A stretch of DNA of 53,036 nucleotides. It comes from Ezakiella peruensis (GTDB lineage Bacteria > Bacillota > Clostridia > Tissierellales > Peptoniphilaceae). Positions 26,225-36,512 of this stretch are shown here, piece after piece. A program made the translations under genes and the position numbers. The notes beneath the pieces were generated by a model, which saw nothing but the letters and a program-made list of their open reading frames with translations, made no database searches and was not told the DNA's origin. Numbering within the stretch: position 1 is the stretch's first letter; each line of letters starts with the position of its first letter. The DNA lies in assembly GCF_900215725.1 (NCBI RefSeq), contig NZ_LT962472.1:5495-58530 (forward strand). Direction: 5' to 3'.

Positions 26225-27550
26225 TTATTTTTCCTTTAATTTTTTTATTATATTTTTCCCGGCAATCCTCCCAGATTGGTAGGCCAAGATGACGGTAGCC
26301 GCGCCGGTAACTGCATCTCCGCCCGCGTAGATCCGTGGGTTTGAAGTCTGTAAGTTCTCGTCAACGACTATGAGCCCGTCCTTGGTTTTTATATTTTCCT
26401 TTTCATAGTCGATCAGTTTGTTGGGCTTAGTGCCAATGGCTATAATTACCAAATCAGCAGGTCGTCTGACTTCCTCGCCGTCCTTGGTAAAGATAATTTC
26501 ATTTTCTCCAATGGCCTTTGGACTGTAGCCAAAGTGCATGTTCACGCCCTCTTCAATGGCGTGGTCGATTTCTTCGACACGAGCAGACATGTCCTCGTAA
26601 GCCCGCCTATAGTAGAGGTCGACCGAATCGTAATAGCGTCTGGCCACCCTGCTGGCGTCCATGGCCACATTGCCGCCGCCAATTACAGCCACGGATTTCC
26701 CCAGGGGCATGGGCGTGCGATAGGCCTCGTCATTGGCCCTTAATAAATTGACCCGGGTTAAAAATTCGTTGGCGGTTAAGACATTGTTGGCCTCTTCGCC
26801 AGGTATGCCCATGAGATTTGGAAGTCCTGCGCCGCTCGCTATAAATACATAATCGTGGATGGCCAAAAGTTCCTCGAAGCTCATGGTCTTGCCGACAATT
26901 ACTCCCTTATGAACTTCCATGCCTGAGGCGATTAGATTTTCGATTTCTTCATTTACAATTTCTGCTGGCAGGCGGAATTCAGGGATTCCGTAGACCAAAA
27001 CGCCACCCAGCTTATCAAAGGCCTCGTAGACTACGGGCTTGATATCTGCGCGAATTAAATCTGCAGCCAAAGCCATGGCGGCTGGGCCTGATCCCACAAT
27101 GCCGATTGAGCCGATAAATTCATGCTTAGTAGCACGGGTTTTGCCACGCATCTTGTCGCCGACATAGCGTTCCAGCTTACCGATATTAATTGGTCTAGCT
27201 AATTTATTGTAGATGCACAGGCTTTCGCACTGGGTTTCCTGTGGGCAAACCCGGCCAGTTACGCAGGGGAAAGCGTGTGAGCTTTGAATTGTTTTGTAAG
27301 CCGACTCAACGTCGCCAGATTTAACTTCCATTATAAATTTTGGAATGTCTATGCCAACTGGACAGCCCTTAACGCACTTGGGGTCCTTGCAATTTGCACA
27401 GCGTTCTGCTTCGACGACAGCCTCTTCATCGGTAAATCCCAGGTTGACCTCATTGAAGTCCTGGATCCTCTCGTCAGCTGGTCGGTCAGCTGAATTTATC
27501 CGGTCGCGCTTGGCCGGTTTTAAATTTTTTTGCATTTCTAGATCTACCAT
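26225..27550 (-). CDS. gltA: NfnB/GltA-type NADPH oxidoreductase subunit
   Basis: The product is 441 residues, the length and layout of the glutamate-synthase-small-subunit family. The N-terminal cysteine-rich region (CANCKDPKCVKGCPVGIDIP, about 50-70; CVTGRVCPQETQCE, about 95-110) binds two 4Fe-4S clusters. A FAD motif, IGIVGSGPAAMALA (about 148), and an NAD(P) motif, VAVIGGGNVAMDASR (about 288), follow. The gene directly downstream of a PyrK-like flavoprotein (7-nt overlap) identifies an NfnAB pair. NfnAB bifurcates electrons: NADPH is made from NADH plus reduced ferredoxin, or the reverse. The stand-alone glutamate-synthase role is unlikely because no large subunit is present. Confidence 0.88.
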   Translation of the reverse strand: MVDLEMQKNLKPAKRDRINSADRPADERIQDFNEVNLGFTDEEAVVEAERCANCKDPKCVKGCPVGIDIPKFIMEVKSGDVESAYKTIQSSHAFPCVTGRVCPQETQCESLCIYNKLARPINIGKLERYVGDKMRGKTRATKHEFIGSIGIVGSGPAAMALAADLIRADIKPVVYEAFDKLGGVLVYGIPEFRLPAEIVNEEIENLIASGMEVHKGVIVGKTMSFEELLAIHDYVFIASGAGLPNLMGIPGEEANNVLTANEFLTRVNLLRANDEAYRTPMPLGKSVAVIGGGNVAMDASRVARRYYDSVDLYYRRAYEDMSARVEEIDHAIEEGVNMHFGYSPKAIGENEIIFTKDGEEVRRPADLVIIAIGTKPNKLIDYEKENIKTKDGLIVVDENLQTSNPRIYAGGDAVTGAATVILAYQSGRIAGKNIIKKLKEK

Positions 27551-28332
27551 CTCTTTAGCCTCCTTAGGGCGTCGTCCCAGTCCACTTCCTCGCCCCTAAA
27601 TTCCGGGCCGTCTACGCAGGCAAATTTGGCCTTGCCCTCGACCATGCACCTGCAAGATCCGCACATGCCTGTCCCGTCAACCATAATTGGATTTAGGGAG
27701 ACAATTATAGGTATGGATAATTTTTTTGCAGTCAGGGTCGCAAACTTCATCATAATCATAGGGCCAATGGCGACAATGCGCGTAAAGTCCGCCCCCTTGT
27801 CAACCAAGTCCACCAAGGCATCTGTGATAAGGCCGTTAAAGCCCTTGGACCCGTCATCAGTTGCTATGTGTAAATTGGCGACTGCTGCCAATTTTTCTTC
27901 ATATATAAGTAAGGATTCATTTCTGGCGGCCAGGATTACGTCGGCCTTGATTCCGTGGTCGTGCAAGAATTTCGCCTGTGGATAAACGGGGGCCGCGCCA
28001 ACGCCAGCTGCCAAAAATACCACGCGTTCTTTTTTTAATTGATCTTCGTCCATGAGGGCAAGGTCAGATGGATTGCCCAGAGGTCCGCAGACGTGGTAAA
28101 GTTCATCAGCCTTTACAAGATCGCAAGTGGAATCGCCCACTTCCATGACAACTATAGTGACTTCGCCAGTCTCTTTGTCGGCGTCGGCAATGGTCAAGGG
28201 GATCCGCTCGGACTTTTCGTCGGTTTGGACTATTAAAAATTGCCCGGGCTTGGCGTTTTTAACCAGGGCCGGGTCGGTGAATTTAATTTGGTAAATATTT
28301 TCTGCTAATTTTTCTCTTGAATTAATTTTCAT
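27544..28332 (-). CDS. nfnA: NfnA-type FAD/2Fe-2S flavoprotein (PyrK-like)
   Basis: The product is 262 residues. A ferredoxin-reductase-type FAD domain (about 1-100, RIPLTIADAD) is followed by an NAD-binding domain (VFLAAGVGAAPVYPQAK) and a C-terminal 2Fe-2S site, MCGSCRCMVEGKAKFACVDGP (about 222-242). It pairs with the downstream GltA-like subunit, with which it overlaps by 7 nt (ATGGTAG). Sulfide dehydrogenase or dihydroorotate dehydrogenase electron-transfer subunits are the close alternatives; the partner gene decides for Nfn. The start overlaps the CitG-CitX gene by 11 nt behind GGAG. Confidence 0.88.
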   Translation of the reverse strand: MKINSREKLAENIYQIKFTDPALVKNAKPGQFLIVQTDEKSERIPLTIADADKETGEVTIVVMEVGDSTCDLVKADELYHVCGPLGNPSDLALMDEDQLKKERVVFLAAGVGAAPVYPQAKFLHDHGIKADVILAARNESLLIYEEKLAAVANLHIATDDGSKGFNGLITDALVDLVDKGADFTRIVAIGPMIMMKFATLTAKKLSIPIIVSLNPIMVDGTGMCGSCRCMVEGKAKFACVDGPEFRGEEVDWDDALRRLKRW

Positions 28333-29494
28333 TTATTATCTCCAATGATTTTGCAATAATTTCTGATATATCGTGAGCCCTCATAACCATGCAGGCCTTG
28401 GCTGTTCGGTTGCAGATTAAGCACTTGCGCTGGGGCAAATTCAGAGCCTTCCTATCGACCATAGTTTCTCCGTAGATGTCTATGTCTATTAGGGAATTTT
28501 GTTCCAATTCAACAGCCGCTAATTTTACGACGACTGGGTCTGCGTGGCCCAAATCGTAGATGGCCCTGTATCCAGTCTGGTCCTTGATTTCTTTAATAAG
28601 TTTAAAATTTTTATCGTAAATTTTTTTGTATTTTTCGTAAAAGCCTAAAAATTTTTCATGAGTCTTTATCCAACCAGGAAAAACCAGGGATAAGATGATT
28701 TTATTCTGGTAGCCCAGAGCCCCGACTTCTTCTTTGGTCGCTAGAATCTCCGCCTTCAAGGAATTCGAATATGATTTTTCACAGGCCAAAAAAGTCTGGA
28801 TAAAAAAGGAATTTATAAGTATATCAGCCGCTCCGCCTGGAGACAGGCTATTTTTTTCAATTATCTTTCGAAGATCGCCTTTTGCCTCTTGGGATTTCAA
28901 AGATTTTTTGGCCAGGTCTTGGACTTGGGCTAGCAAGTCTTCTCCGCCCCTCCGTAAAATATTGGTATCCATGAGTTTTGAAATAATAAAATACAGGCGG
29001 TCGGATTTTTTATAGGCCAGGCTATCAAAAGTTATCTGATAGGCGGAGGCCACCTCTGCCCGGGCCCCAGATCTCTTTTCTTTTAATAGAAAATTTAATT
29101 TTAAATCCTCCAATTCTTTGGAGATTTCCACCTGATAATTATTTTTATCAATAAATAAGCCCCGAGATTTTATCCGCCCGGTCAAGTAGACGAGGATCCC
29201 TAGCTGAAAGATGGCCCCCATGTGGGTGTTCACTCCCCCGGTTGCTCTAAACATTTGGCGTTCCGCCCTTTGGCCCAAGTTTCTGACCTTAAAAAAAGGC
29301 TCTTTAAAAAAACCTAGAGAAAAGGCTTGTTCAAAATAAGACTCCAGGCTCCTAATCCCCCGCCGCATCAAAAAATAATCCATATCTCTATGGGATCCGT
29401 TTGATACAGGTGTGACCAGGCCTGGTTTATCAATCATGTCCAGCTCTTGGACCATGGCCCTGAGGGCCAGGGAAGAAATTTTTTTCTGGTACAT
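28322..29494 (-). CDS. Fusion of CitG-like and CitX-like enzymes
   Basis: The product is 390 residues. The N-terminal part (about 1-240) has CitG signatures: DKPGLVTPVSNGSHRDMD, FRATGGVNTHMGAIF and SPGGAADIL. CitG makes the triphosphoribosyl-dephospho-CoA precursor of the citrate lyase prosthetic group. The C-terminal part (about 245-390) has CitX signatures: VFPGWIKT, TGYRAIYDLGHADP, LIDIDIYG, and PQRKCLICNRTAKAC...RAHD. CitX attaches that group to the acyl carrier subunit. Known bifunctional proteins have X before G; here the order is G then X. No citrate lyase genes are in the window. The start overlaps the sigma factor stop (TAATG). Confidence 0.8.
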   Translation of the reverse strand: MYQKKISSLALRAMVQELDMIDKPGLVTPVSNGSHRDMDYFLMRRGIRSLESYFEQAFSLGFFKEPFFKVRNLGQRAERQMFRATGGVNTHMGAIFQLGILVYLTGRIKSRGLFIDKNNYQVEISKELEDLKLNFLLKEKRSGARAEVASAYQITFDSLAYKKSDRLYFIISKLMDTNILRRGGEDLLAQVQDLAKKSLKSQEAKGDLRKIIEKNSLSPGGAADILINSFFIQTFLACEKSYSNSLKAEILATKEEVGALGYQNKIILSLVFPGWIKTHEKFLGFYEKYKKIYDKNFKLIKEIKDQTGYRAIYDLGHADPVVVKLAAVELEQNSLIDIDIYGETMVDRKALNLPQRKCLICNRTAKACMVMRAHDISEIIAKSLEIINEN

Positions 29495-30297
29495 TATTTC
29501 TTGGCCTTGGCCTTTTTTTCTACAGTCCCATTTTTAATGGCTGATTTTTGTAGCTCTTTGATAACGCGTTTTTCTATCCGAGAAACCGTCATCTGCGAAA
29601 TGCCAAGCTCTTCGGCAATGGCAATTTGCGTTTTGCGGTTGATAAATCTTTCGATAATAATGGTTCTTTCGATTTCGTTTAAATTTTCCAGCTCCCGCTT
29701 GATAAAATCTAAGTTTTCTATCCTGTCATAGGTTGGGTCGTCGTCCCCAATGACATCGGACAAAAAGAGTTCGCTGCCATCGTCATTTGATTCGATGGAA
29801 ATATCCAAACTGCCAGGTGTGTAGACCTTGGATGCCTCCATGACCTCAATTACCTCTTCTTCAGACAAATCCAAAAAGTCCGCTATATCCTTGGCCGTTG
29901 GCGCCTCGCCCATAACTTGGCTGAGGTGGATTTTGGCATTGGAAATCTTTTTGGACTGCTCTTGGATCCGGCGGGGAACTTTTATAGTCCAGCCCTTATC
30001 CCTAAAGTGCCTCTTGATCTCACCCATAATGGTCGGGGTTGCATAAGAGGTAAAGGCGTAGCCCTTGGATGGCTCAAAGCGGTCCACCGCAAGGATTAGA
30101 CCAATGCAGGCTACCTGGTAGATATCGTCAAAGTCAATGCCCCGGTTTACATACTTGCGGGCCAGGATATCGCACAGGTACATGTTTTTTTCAATCAGTT
30201 GGTCGCGAATGGCAGGATCTCCGGTCTTATGAAATTCTTCAAACAGTTTATTTAATTCTTCTTTGCTGGGTTTCTTGTCGACCGTAGACTTTGTCAT
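29494..30297 (-). CDS. Sigma-B/F/G-type RNA polymerase sigma factor
   Basis: The product is 267 residues of group 3 sigma-70 type. Region 2 has DIYQVACIGLILAVDRFEPSKG, SYATPTIMGEIKRHFRDKGW and KVPRR (about 55-110). Region 4 has IAIAEELGISQMTVSRIEKR (about 225-245). It directs core polymerase to a dedicated promoter set, probably stress or late growth. The upstream anti-sigma and STAS genes form the familiar RsbV-RsbW-SigB or SpoIIA-AB-AC order. No other sporulation gene is in the window, so a stress sigma factor is favoured. The start abuts the anti-sigma stop (TAG ATG) behind AGGGGGG. Confidence 0.88.
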   Translation of the reverse strand: MTKSTVDKKPSKEELNKLFEEFHKTGDPAIRDQLIEKNMYLCDILARKYVNRGIDFDDIYQVACIGLILAVDRFEPSKGYAFTSYATPTIMGEIKRHFRDKGWTIKVPRRIQEQSKKISNAKIHLSQVMGEAPTAKDIADFLDLSEEEVIEVMEASKVYTPGSLDISIESNDDGSELFLSDVIGDDDPTYDRIENLDFIKRELENLNEIERTIIIERFINRKTQIAIAEELGISQMTVSRIEKRVIKELQKSAIKNGTVEKKAKAKK

Positions 30298-30636
30298 CTA
30301 TGCCCCCCTTTTAAATTTAACGCAAACGGAGTCCTCTTGGATTTCCAGTTCATCACAGAGGGCTTCCATAATTTTTATAGATAAATCGTCCTTTTGGTCT
30401 TCTTCAACTAATGAGAAGATGGACAAGTATTTATCGCAAAGTTTAATATGGGTGACAAATTTATCAAAGTCGTCTTTGATGGCCATGACAAGCATCTCAC
30501 TTACAACTAGCTTGATGTCTTCCATGGTGTCCACATCAAAACCAGCCCGGCTAGCTATACCTGAGGCCAAAAGCCTCAGGCTAGTCGTGTATTCTGCCTT
30601 GGCAGGTAATTCTAATTTAATATCTTCGCAGCTCAT
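30298..30636 (-). CDS. RsbW/SpoIIAB-like anti-sigma factor, degenerate ATP site
   Basis: The product is 112 residues, shorter than the usual 140-160. The order between the STAS gene and sigma gene, and the helix DIKLVVSEMLVMAIK, mark it as the HATPase-type anti-sigma factor. The Asn of the N-box (normally EAxxNAxxH) is replaced here (EMLVMAIKD). A DxGxG ATP-lid motif is not visible; the matching region reads LFSLVEEDQ-like sequence. It may therefore bind sigma and STAS partners without working as a kinase. It overlaps the STAS gene by 4 nt. Confidence 0.72.
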   Translation of the reverse strand: MSCEDIKLELPAKAEYTTSLRLLASGIASRAGFDVDTMEDIKLVVSEMLVMAIKDDFDKFVTHIKLCDKYLSIFSLVEEDQKDDLSIKIMEALCDELEIQEDSVCVKFKRGA

Positions 30637-30923
30637 TTTATATCAAACACCTCTTCAAGTTCTGTTATAACAAAGATTTTTTTGATCTTTGGGTCCACAT
30701 TGACAATCCTTAGCTTGTAGCCGTCGTCGTTTAAGACTTTTTGGATGGAGATAAGGACGCCTAGACCTGTGGAGTCCATAAAGCTTACGTGTGAAAAGTC
30801 CAGGACTATATCGGACTTGGATTTTTCGTATTCATCTAAAACTCTCACGCGGACATCTTGGGCGTTAAAGATATCTAATTCGCCATCAATATAAATTGTC
30901 CCGTCTTTTTTAAATATATTCAT
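30633..30923 (-). CDS. STAS-domain anti-anti-sigma factor (RsbV/SpoIIAA-like)
   Basis: The product is 96 residues, one STAS domain. The phosphorylation motif FMDSTGLGVL is present, with Ser51 the expected phospho-acceptor. In the family the unphosphorylated form binds the anti-sigma factor and frees the sigma factor. The start overlaps the gyrA stop (TAATG), so it is translated with gyrA. Since the neighbouring anti-sigma factor seems to lack ATP-binding residues, how Ser51 would be phosphorylated here is unclear. Confidence 0.88.
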   Translation of the reverse strand: MNIFKKDGTIYIDGELDIFNAQDVRVRVLDEYEKSKSDIVLDFSHVSFMDSTGLGVLISIQKVLNDDGYKLRIVNVDPKIKKIFVITELEEVFDIK

Positions 30924-33334
30924 TATTCCTCCGTTTGAATTGCTGAAACAATTGTTTCATCGACTAGGTCCATGAGTTTGACCCCTGATGTGGCCCTGCC
31001 TGTTTCCCTGATGCCATCTGCGTCAATCCTGATGATTGTGCCGTTTGATGAGATGAGGAGCAGGTCTTTGCTTTCATATATTACAAGGCTGGTTGCCACG
31101 TCGCCTGTCTTCTTGGTGACCTTGTAGGTTATAAGTCCCTTGCCGCCCCGGCTTTGGCACTTGTACTCTTCAATTGAAGTGGCCTTGCCGTAACCCTTTT
31201 CACTTATGGATAAGAGTTTGGCGTTTTGCATAACTGGATCAGATGAAACAACTACGTCGTCCTTGTCCAGGCTAATTAATTTTACCCCACGGGCAGTCCT
31301 GCCTGATGGGCGGATGTCGTTTGCCTTAATCCTGATGGCCTTGCCCTTCTTGGTGGTTGTAATAATCTCTTCGTTATCATCGGTTAGGTAAACGCTGATG
31401 AGCTCGTCACCTTCGTTTAAGCCGATGGCAACAATGCCTGTCGACCTGATATTGGCAAAGAGGTCACGCTCTGTTCTCTTTATTATACCGCCCTTGGTAA
31501 CAAAGGTGATGTATTCCTTGGTTTCGTTTTTCTTGACCGGTAAGATTGCAGAAATCTTTTCGTCGCCAGAAATTTGCAAGAGGTTAACAATCGCAGTTCC
31601 CTTGGCTGTCCTGCCTGCTTCTGGAATTTCAAAGGCCCGGAGTGAAAATACCCTGCCCTTGTCGGTGAAGAAAAATACCTTGTCGTGGGTGGTCAAAGTG
31701 TAAATGTCGTTTGGCTCGTCTTCACGGGCTGTGGACATGCCGCGAACGCCCTTGCCACCACGTCTTTGGGTCTTGTAGGCGGATTCGTTTACCCTCTTAA
31801 TGTAGCCGCGGTCTGAAATAGTAATTACCACTGACTCGTCAGCTATCAGACTTTCGATATCGATGTCGCCTTCGTCTAGGACGATTTCTGAACGTCTTTC
31901 ATCCCCGTATTTGTCGCGGATTTCGGTCAGCTCTTCCTTTATAATTTCTAAAAGCAATCTTTCATTTGAAAGAATTTCTTTGAATCTGGCAATTCTCTTG
32001 ATCAGGTCTTCGTATTCGGCTTGGAGCTTGTCTTTTTCAAGTCCAGTTAACCTACGAAGTTGCATGGCAAGGATTGCGTTGGCTTGGATTTCTGTAAGTC
32101 CAAAGCCTGCCATCAACCTGTCTCTGGCCTCTGCGTCGTCTTTGGATGAACGGATGGTCTTGATAATTTCATCGATCCTGTCCAAAGCAATGAGTAGACC
32201 TTCGACTATGTGGGCCCTGGCTTCAGCCTTGGCCAAATCAAAACGAGTCCTCCTGGTTACGATTTCCTTTTGGTGTTCAAGGTAATAATATAAAAGTTCC
32301 TTAAGCGACAGGGTTTTTGGTTCCCCGTTTACAAGGGCCAGGTTGATTACACCAAAGGTGGTTTGCAGCTGGGTCCTCTTGTAGAGTTGGTTTAAGATGA
32401 CCTTTGGATTAGCATCGCGTCTTAGCTCGATAACAATCCTCATGCCCTCTCTGTCCGACTCGTCTCTAATATCTGTAATGCCGTCGATTTCCTTGGTCTT
32501 AACAAGGTCGGCAATCTTAATAATTAAATTGGATTTATTTACTTGGTAAGGAATTTCCCTAACGACAATCCTGTTTCTCCCCTTGGAAGTGGTTTCAATT
32601 TCAGCCTTGGCGCGTAAGGTAATAAGTCCGCGTCCAGTCTTGTAGGCCTTTTTGATGCCAGCTGTTCCAACTATGTTGGCCCCAGTTGGGAAGTCAGGTC
32701 CCTTGATATATTTCATCAGGTCCTTGTAATCACAATCGGGATTATCCATCATATAAAAGAGGCCGTTAATTACCTCTACCAGATTGTGTGGAGCCATGTT
32801 GGTTGACATACCAACAGCTATACCCGAAGATCCGTTTACCAAGAGGTTTGGAAAGCGTGAAGGAAGAACATCTGGCTCTTGCAAACTCTCGTCAAAGTTT
32901 GGAGAAAAGTCTACAGTTTCCTTGTCGATATCCCTTAGCATTTCCTCAGCCAGCTTACTCATCCTGGCCTCTGTATAACGCATGGCCGCAGCCCCGTCCC
33001 CATCCACAGAACCAAAGTTACCGTGGCCGTCTACCAATGTGTACCTGGTGTTGAAGTCTTGGGCCAACCTTACCATGGCGTCATAAACAGCCGTGTCTGA
33101 GTGAGGGTGGTACTTACCTAATACGTCCCCAACCGTACGAGCACACTTTCTGTAAGGTTTGGATGAGGTATTGCCCAGGTCGTACATGGAGTACAAAATC
33201 CTCCTGTGAACTGGCTTTAACCCGTCCCTAACATCTGGCAGTGCCCTTGAAACTATAACGGACATGGAGTAATCCAGGTAAGATTTTTTCATTTCCTTTT
33301 CTATTTTTACATCTACTATATTATCTGGTCTCAT
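30923..33334 (-). CDS. gyrA: DNA gyrase subunit A
   Basis: The product is 803 residues. The breakage-reunion domain has active-site Tyr120 ([11 protein letters not shown]), and the C-terminal domain has the GyrA box QRRGGKG with six beta-pinwheel blades. With GyrB it introduces negative supercoils using ATP. The quinolone region reads [15 protein letters not shown] (His76-Leu90); the Ser at 79 stands where E. coli has Gly81, and Thr81 where E. coli has Ser83. The start follows AGGTG, 7 nt past gyrB. Confidence 0.97.
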   Translation of the reverse strand: MRPDNIVDVKIEKEMKKSYLDYSMSVIVSRALPDVRDGLKPVHRRILYSMYDLGNTSSKPYRKCARTVGDVLGKYHPHSDTAVYDAMVRLAQDFNTRYTLVDGHGNFGSVDGDGAAAMRYTEARMSKLAEEMLRDIDKETVDFSPNFDESLQEPDVLPSRFPNLLVNGSSGIAVGMSTNMAPHNLVEVINGLFYMMDNPDCDYKDLMKYIKGPDFPTGANIVGTAGIKKAYKTGRGLITLRAKAEIETTSKGRNRIVVREIPYQVNKSNLIIKIADLVKTKEIDGITDIRDESDREGMRIVIELRRDANPKVILNQLYKRTQLQTTFGVINLALVNGEPKTLSLKELLYYYLEHQKEIVTRRTRFDLAKAEARAHIVEGLLIALDRIDEIIKTIRSSKDDAEARDRLMAGFGLTEIQANAILAMQLRRLTGLEKDKLQAEYEDLIKRIARFKEILSNERLLLEIIKEELTEIRDKYGDERRSEIVLDEGDIDIESLIADESVVITISDRGYIKRVNESAYKTQRRGGKGVRGMSTAREDEPNDIYTLTTHDKVFFFTDKGRVFSLRAFEIPEAGRTAKGTAIVNLLQISGDEKISAILPVKKNETKEYITFVTKGGIIKRTERDLFANIRSTGIVAIGLNEGDELISVYLTDDNEEIITTTKKGKAIRIKANDIRPSGRTARGVKLISLDKDDVVVSSDPVMQNAKLLSISEKGYGKATSIEEYKCQSRGGKGLITYKVTKKTGDVATSLVIYESKDLLLISSNGTIIRIDADGIRETGRATSGVKLMDLVDETIVSAIQTEE

Positions 33335-33341
33335 AATTCAC

Positions 33342-35252
33342 CTATATATCCAAGTTTGAAACGTACTTAGCGTTTTCTTCTATAAATTCTCTTCTCGGTG
33401 CTACCTTGTCACCCATAAGCATAGTAAAGATCTCGTCGCTCTTGTTCATATCTTCAATATTAACGCGGAGGAGAACTCTCTTTTCAGGATCCATGGTAGT
33501 TTCCCAAAGTTGGTCGTAGTTCATTTCCCCAAGACCCTTGTACCTTTGGATATTGATGCCATCGCGGCCAATTTCATCCAAAAATTCACTGAGCTCATCG
33601 TCAGAGTAGCAATATTTTAAGGTCTTGCCCTTGGTTACCTTGTATAGAGGCGGTTGGGCAATGTAGACATGGCCCTCTTCGATTAGAGGCGTCATGTACC
33701 TAAAGAAGAAAGTTAGGAGCAAAGTTCTGATGTGGGCGCCGTCGACGTCAGCATCCGTCATGATAATGATCTTGCCGTATCTGAGCTTTTCCATATCAAA
33801 ATCTTCGCCAATACCTGTGCCAAAGGCTGTGATCATAGCCTTGATTTCCTCGTAGCCCAAAATCCTATCCAGCCTTGCCTTCTCAACGTTCATAATCTTA
33901 CCCCTTAGAGGTAAAATTGCTTGGAAGTGCTTGTCGCGACCTTGTCTAGCTGAACCACCAGCTGAGTCCCCTTCGACGATGAAAACTTCTGTAATTCCAT
34001 TGTCGTTGGACTGGCAGTCTGAAAGTTTACCAGGTAATGTCGCTGAATCCAAGATGGACCTGGACCTGGAGATTTCTCTGGCCTTTCTGGCGGCCTCTCT
34101 GGCGCGTTGTGATTTAATGGCCTTGTCGATAATTGCCTTGGCAATTTTTGGATTTTCTTCAAAATAAGCTGTTAGGCAGTCGCCCATAACCGAGTTTACA
34201 ATGGAAGAAGTCTCTGAGTTACCGAGTTTTGCTTTTGTTTGCCCTTCGAATTGTGGCTGGGCCAGTTTAACTGAAATAACTGCAGTGATCCCTTCACGAA
34301 CGTCATCACCTGAAAGGTTGGAGTCTTTTTCTTTTAAAATATTAAATTTACGACCGTAGTCGTTAATAGTCCTGGTTAAAGCCGTCCTAAAGCCTGATAA
34401 GTGGCTACCACCTTCTGGTGTGTGGATGTTGTTAGCAAAGGTCACCACATTTTCACTGTAGGCATCTGTGTATTGGATGGCGAACTCAACTTCTTGACCA
34501 TCTCTTTCTTCATCGAAGTAAATTATTTCCTTAAAAATAGGAGTCTTGGACCTATTTAAATACTCGACCATCTCTTGGATACCGCCGTCGTACTTAAAGA
34601 CCTTGTCCTTTTCTTGGCCAGGGCGTTTGTCAGCCAGTTCAATCCTAACCGATTTGTTTAGGAAGGCCATTTCCCTTAGCCTATCTTCTAGGGTATCGAA
34701 ATCAAAAATAACAGTATCAAAAATTTCTGCATCTGGCATAAAGGAAATAGTTGTGCCTGTACCTTCAGCCTTGCCCACAATTTCCAGCTCACTAATGGCC
34801 TTGCCGCGGGCAAAATTTTGCTGGTAGATATTGCCATTTCTCTTGACCGTTGCCACCAGCCATTCGCTAAGGGCGTTTACAACTGAAACCCCAACCCCGT
34901 GGAGACCGCCCGAAACCTTGTAGGCATCGTTATTAAATTTACCACCTGCGTGCAAGATTGTAAGTACTGTTTCAACTGTTGACTTGCCTGTCTTTGGGTG
35001 GGTGTCTACTGGAATACCGCTACCATTGTCCTCAATAGTGGCAGATCCGTCTTCGTTAATTGTCACGCTAATGGTATCGCAAACGCCAGCTAGGGCCTCG
35101 TCGATTGAGTTGTCCACAACTTCGTAAATCAAGTGGTGGAGACCTCTTTCAGATGTGGAACCAATATACATACCAGGCCTTAGACGAACTGGTTCTAAGC
35201 CCTCCAAAACCTGGATATTAGAAGCTCCATACTCTCTCTTTTTATTTTCCAT
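33342..35252 (-). CDS. gyrB: DNA gyrase subunit B
   Basis: The product is 636 residues. The GHKL ATPase has [22 protein letters not shown], and HAGGKF...[14 protein letters not shown]. The transducer region follows, then the TOPRIM domain with [14 protein letters not shown] (catalytic Glu) and [16 protein letters not shown]. It ends in the usual [19 protein letters not shown]. The start follows AAAGAGG. It belongs to the dnaN-recF-gyrBA block. Confidence 0.97.
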   Translation of the reverse strand: MENKKREYGASNIQVLEGLEPVRLRPGMYIGSTSERGLHHLIYEVVDNSIDEALAGVCDTISVTINEDGSATIEDNGSGIPVDTHPKTGKSTVETVLTILHAGGKFNNDAYKVSGGLHGVGVSVVNALSEWLVATVKRNGNIYQQNFARGKAISELEIVGKAEGTGTTISFMPDAEIFDTVIFDFDTLEDRLREMAFLNKSVRIELADKRPGQEKDKVFKYDGGIQEMVEYLNRSKTPIFKEIIYFDEERDGQEVEFAIQYTDAYSENVVTFANNIHTPEGGSHLSGFRTALTRTINDYGRKFNILKEKDSNLSGDDVREGITAVISVKLAQPQFEGQTKAKLGNSETSSIVNSVMGDCLTAYFEENPKIAKAIIDKAIKSQRAREAARKAREISRSRSILDSATLPGKLSDCQSNDNGITEVFIVEGDSAGGSARQGRDKHFQAILPLRGKIMNVEKARLDRILGYEEIKAMITAFGTGIGEDFDMEKLRYGKIIIMTDADVDGAHIRTLLLTFFFRYMTPLIEEGHVYIAQPPLYKVTKGKTLKYCYSDDELSEFLDEIGRDGINIQRYKGLGEMNYDQLWETTMDPEKRVLLRVNIEDMNKSDEIFTMLMGDKVAPRREFIEENAKYVSNLDI

Positions 35253-35265
35253 AAATACCTCTTTC

Positions 35266-36306
35266 TTATAAATATTTCATCTTGTTATCTTTTATTTCTA
35301 TAATCGCATCCGCATCCATCAGTGAAGTCGAGGTCACAAATGCCGTCATACCCTTAATTTTATTTTCCAAATTCGCATTTCTAATGGAATCAAATTCATA
35401 TAATAAATCGTCCAGCAAAATTATGGACTCGCGATTGGATAATCTCTTTAATATATCCAGATTTGCCAGCTTCATAGAGACCACAATGGCCCTCTTTTGC
35501 CCACGAGAAGCAGATGATTTTGCCAGCTGGCCATTAAATTCAATGACTATATCGTCCTTGTGGACCCCCCAGGTGGAATATCGCCGCCTCATGTCTTCAG
35601 CCAAGGCTTGGTCACGAAATTTCTCAGGATTTTCTATGTCCCAGGAATAGTCTATAGAAAATTTGACCTTCCAATTTGAATCTATATCGTAAAGATGCCT
35701 GGCCGTCCGCTTTTCCAAGAGCTCCATATACTTGATCCGGTCGTGGTTTATGGCCTGGCAAAGCTTGATGTAATCATCATCCATTAAATCCAAATGAAAT
35801 TTGGGATTTGCCGTCTGCAAGTATTCATTTCTTAGCCTATAAAGATTGTTGAAGTCGCGGAGATTTTTCTCGTAAGACAGGCTGACATCTTGGATCATAT
35901 CATCCAAAAACCGCCGCCTAAGTCCCGGGCTCCCATCTATTATAAAAGTGTCATAGGGTTCAAAGACAACCGCATTGTGGGTCTTGAAATTTCTAATCCT
36001 CCCCACCCGCTTGTCATTAATCTCACGGAGGACACCCTTGTCCTTTTTTATATAGACGATCTTTTCCATATCGCGAACGCCCTCTTTGAACTTGGCCCTG
36101 ACCCCAGCTTGGGTCTGGTCTCTTTTCACCAAATCATAATAGGTGTCCTTAAAGACAGTTCCAGTTAAGGCCAGATAAAGGCCCTCCAAAAAAGTCGTCT
36201 TGCCGGCCCCGTTTTCCCCGTAAATCAGGTTCATGCCGGGCCTTATGTCCAGGGACTCATAGGAAAAATTTCTCAAATTATAAAATAAAATGCTCTTAAG
36301 TTCCAT
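35266..36306 (-). CDS. recF: DNA replication and repair protein RecF
   Basis: The product is 346 residues. Walker A is [18 protein letters not shown] (about 31-48), the signature-type [18 protein letters not shown] comes near 270, and Walker B is [13 protein letters not shown] (about 297). RecF is an SMC-like ATPase that loads RecA at single-strand gaps. Its start overlaps the S4 gene's stop by one base. Confidence 0.95.
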   Translation of the reverse strand: MELKSILFYNLRNFSYESLDIRPGMNLIYGENGAGKTTFLEGLYLALTGTVFKDTYYDLVKRDQTQAGVRAKFKEGVRDMEKIVYIKKDKGVLREINDKRVGRIRNFKTHNAVVFEPYDTFIIDGSPGLRRRFLDDMIQDVSLSYEKNLRDFNNLYRLRNEYLQTANPKFHLDLMDDDYIKLCQAINHDRIKYMELLEKRTARHLYDIDSNWKVKFSIDYSWDIENPEKFRDQALAEDMRRRYSTWGVHKDDIVIEFNGQLAKSSASRGQKRAIVVSMKLANLDILKRLSNRESIILLDDLLYEFDSIRNANLENKIKGMTAFVTSTSLMDADAIIEIKDNKMKYL

Positions 36307-36512
36307 TATATAATAGAAATAGTCACTTCTTGGCCATTAAATTCAATCACGTCCCCGTCTGAAAGCTTATGAGAGGGCCTAGTTTCAACCTGGCCGTTTA
36401 CCTTGACCTGGCCGTCCTTTATCAGGTGTTTGGAAACTCCGCCAGAATCAACTAAGCTCGCCAGCTTGAGGGCGTTTTTTAATTCTGTATCAACTCTAAC
36501 TTCTAAAATCAA
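36306..36512 (-). CDS. yaaA: S4-domain RNA-binding protein (YaaA-like), TTG start
   Basis: The product is 68 residues, essentially one S4 domain with SGGVSKHLIKDGQVKVNGQ and KLSDGDVIEF. This small gene between dnaN and recF is conserved in Firmicutes; an RNA-binding role is likely and has been tied to ribosome assembly. The only suitable start is TTG at 36512, within the dnaN stop (TTGA), behind GTGAGG. Coupled translation from dnaN is expected. Confidence 0.88.
   Translation of the reverse strand: MILEVRVDTELKNALKLASLVDSGGVSKHLIKDGQVKVNGQVETRPSHKLSDGDVIEFNGQEVTISII

Noticed and set aside
29494-30297. Sigma factor as sporulation SigF or SigG
   Set aside because: No other sporulation gene is seen, and the gyrA-linked RsbV-RsbW-Sig order with a degenerate anti-sigma factor fits a stress sigma factor better; not decided.
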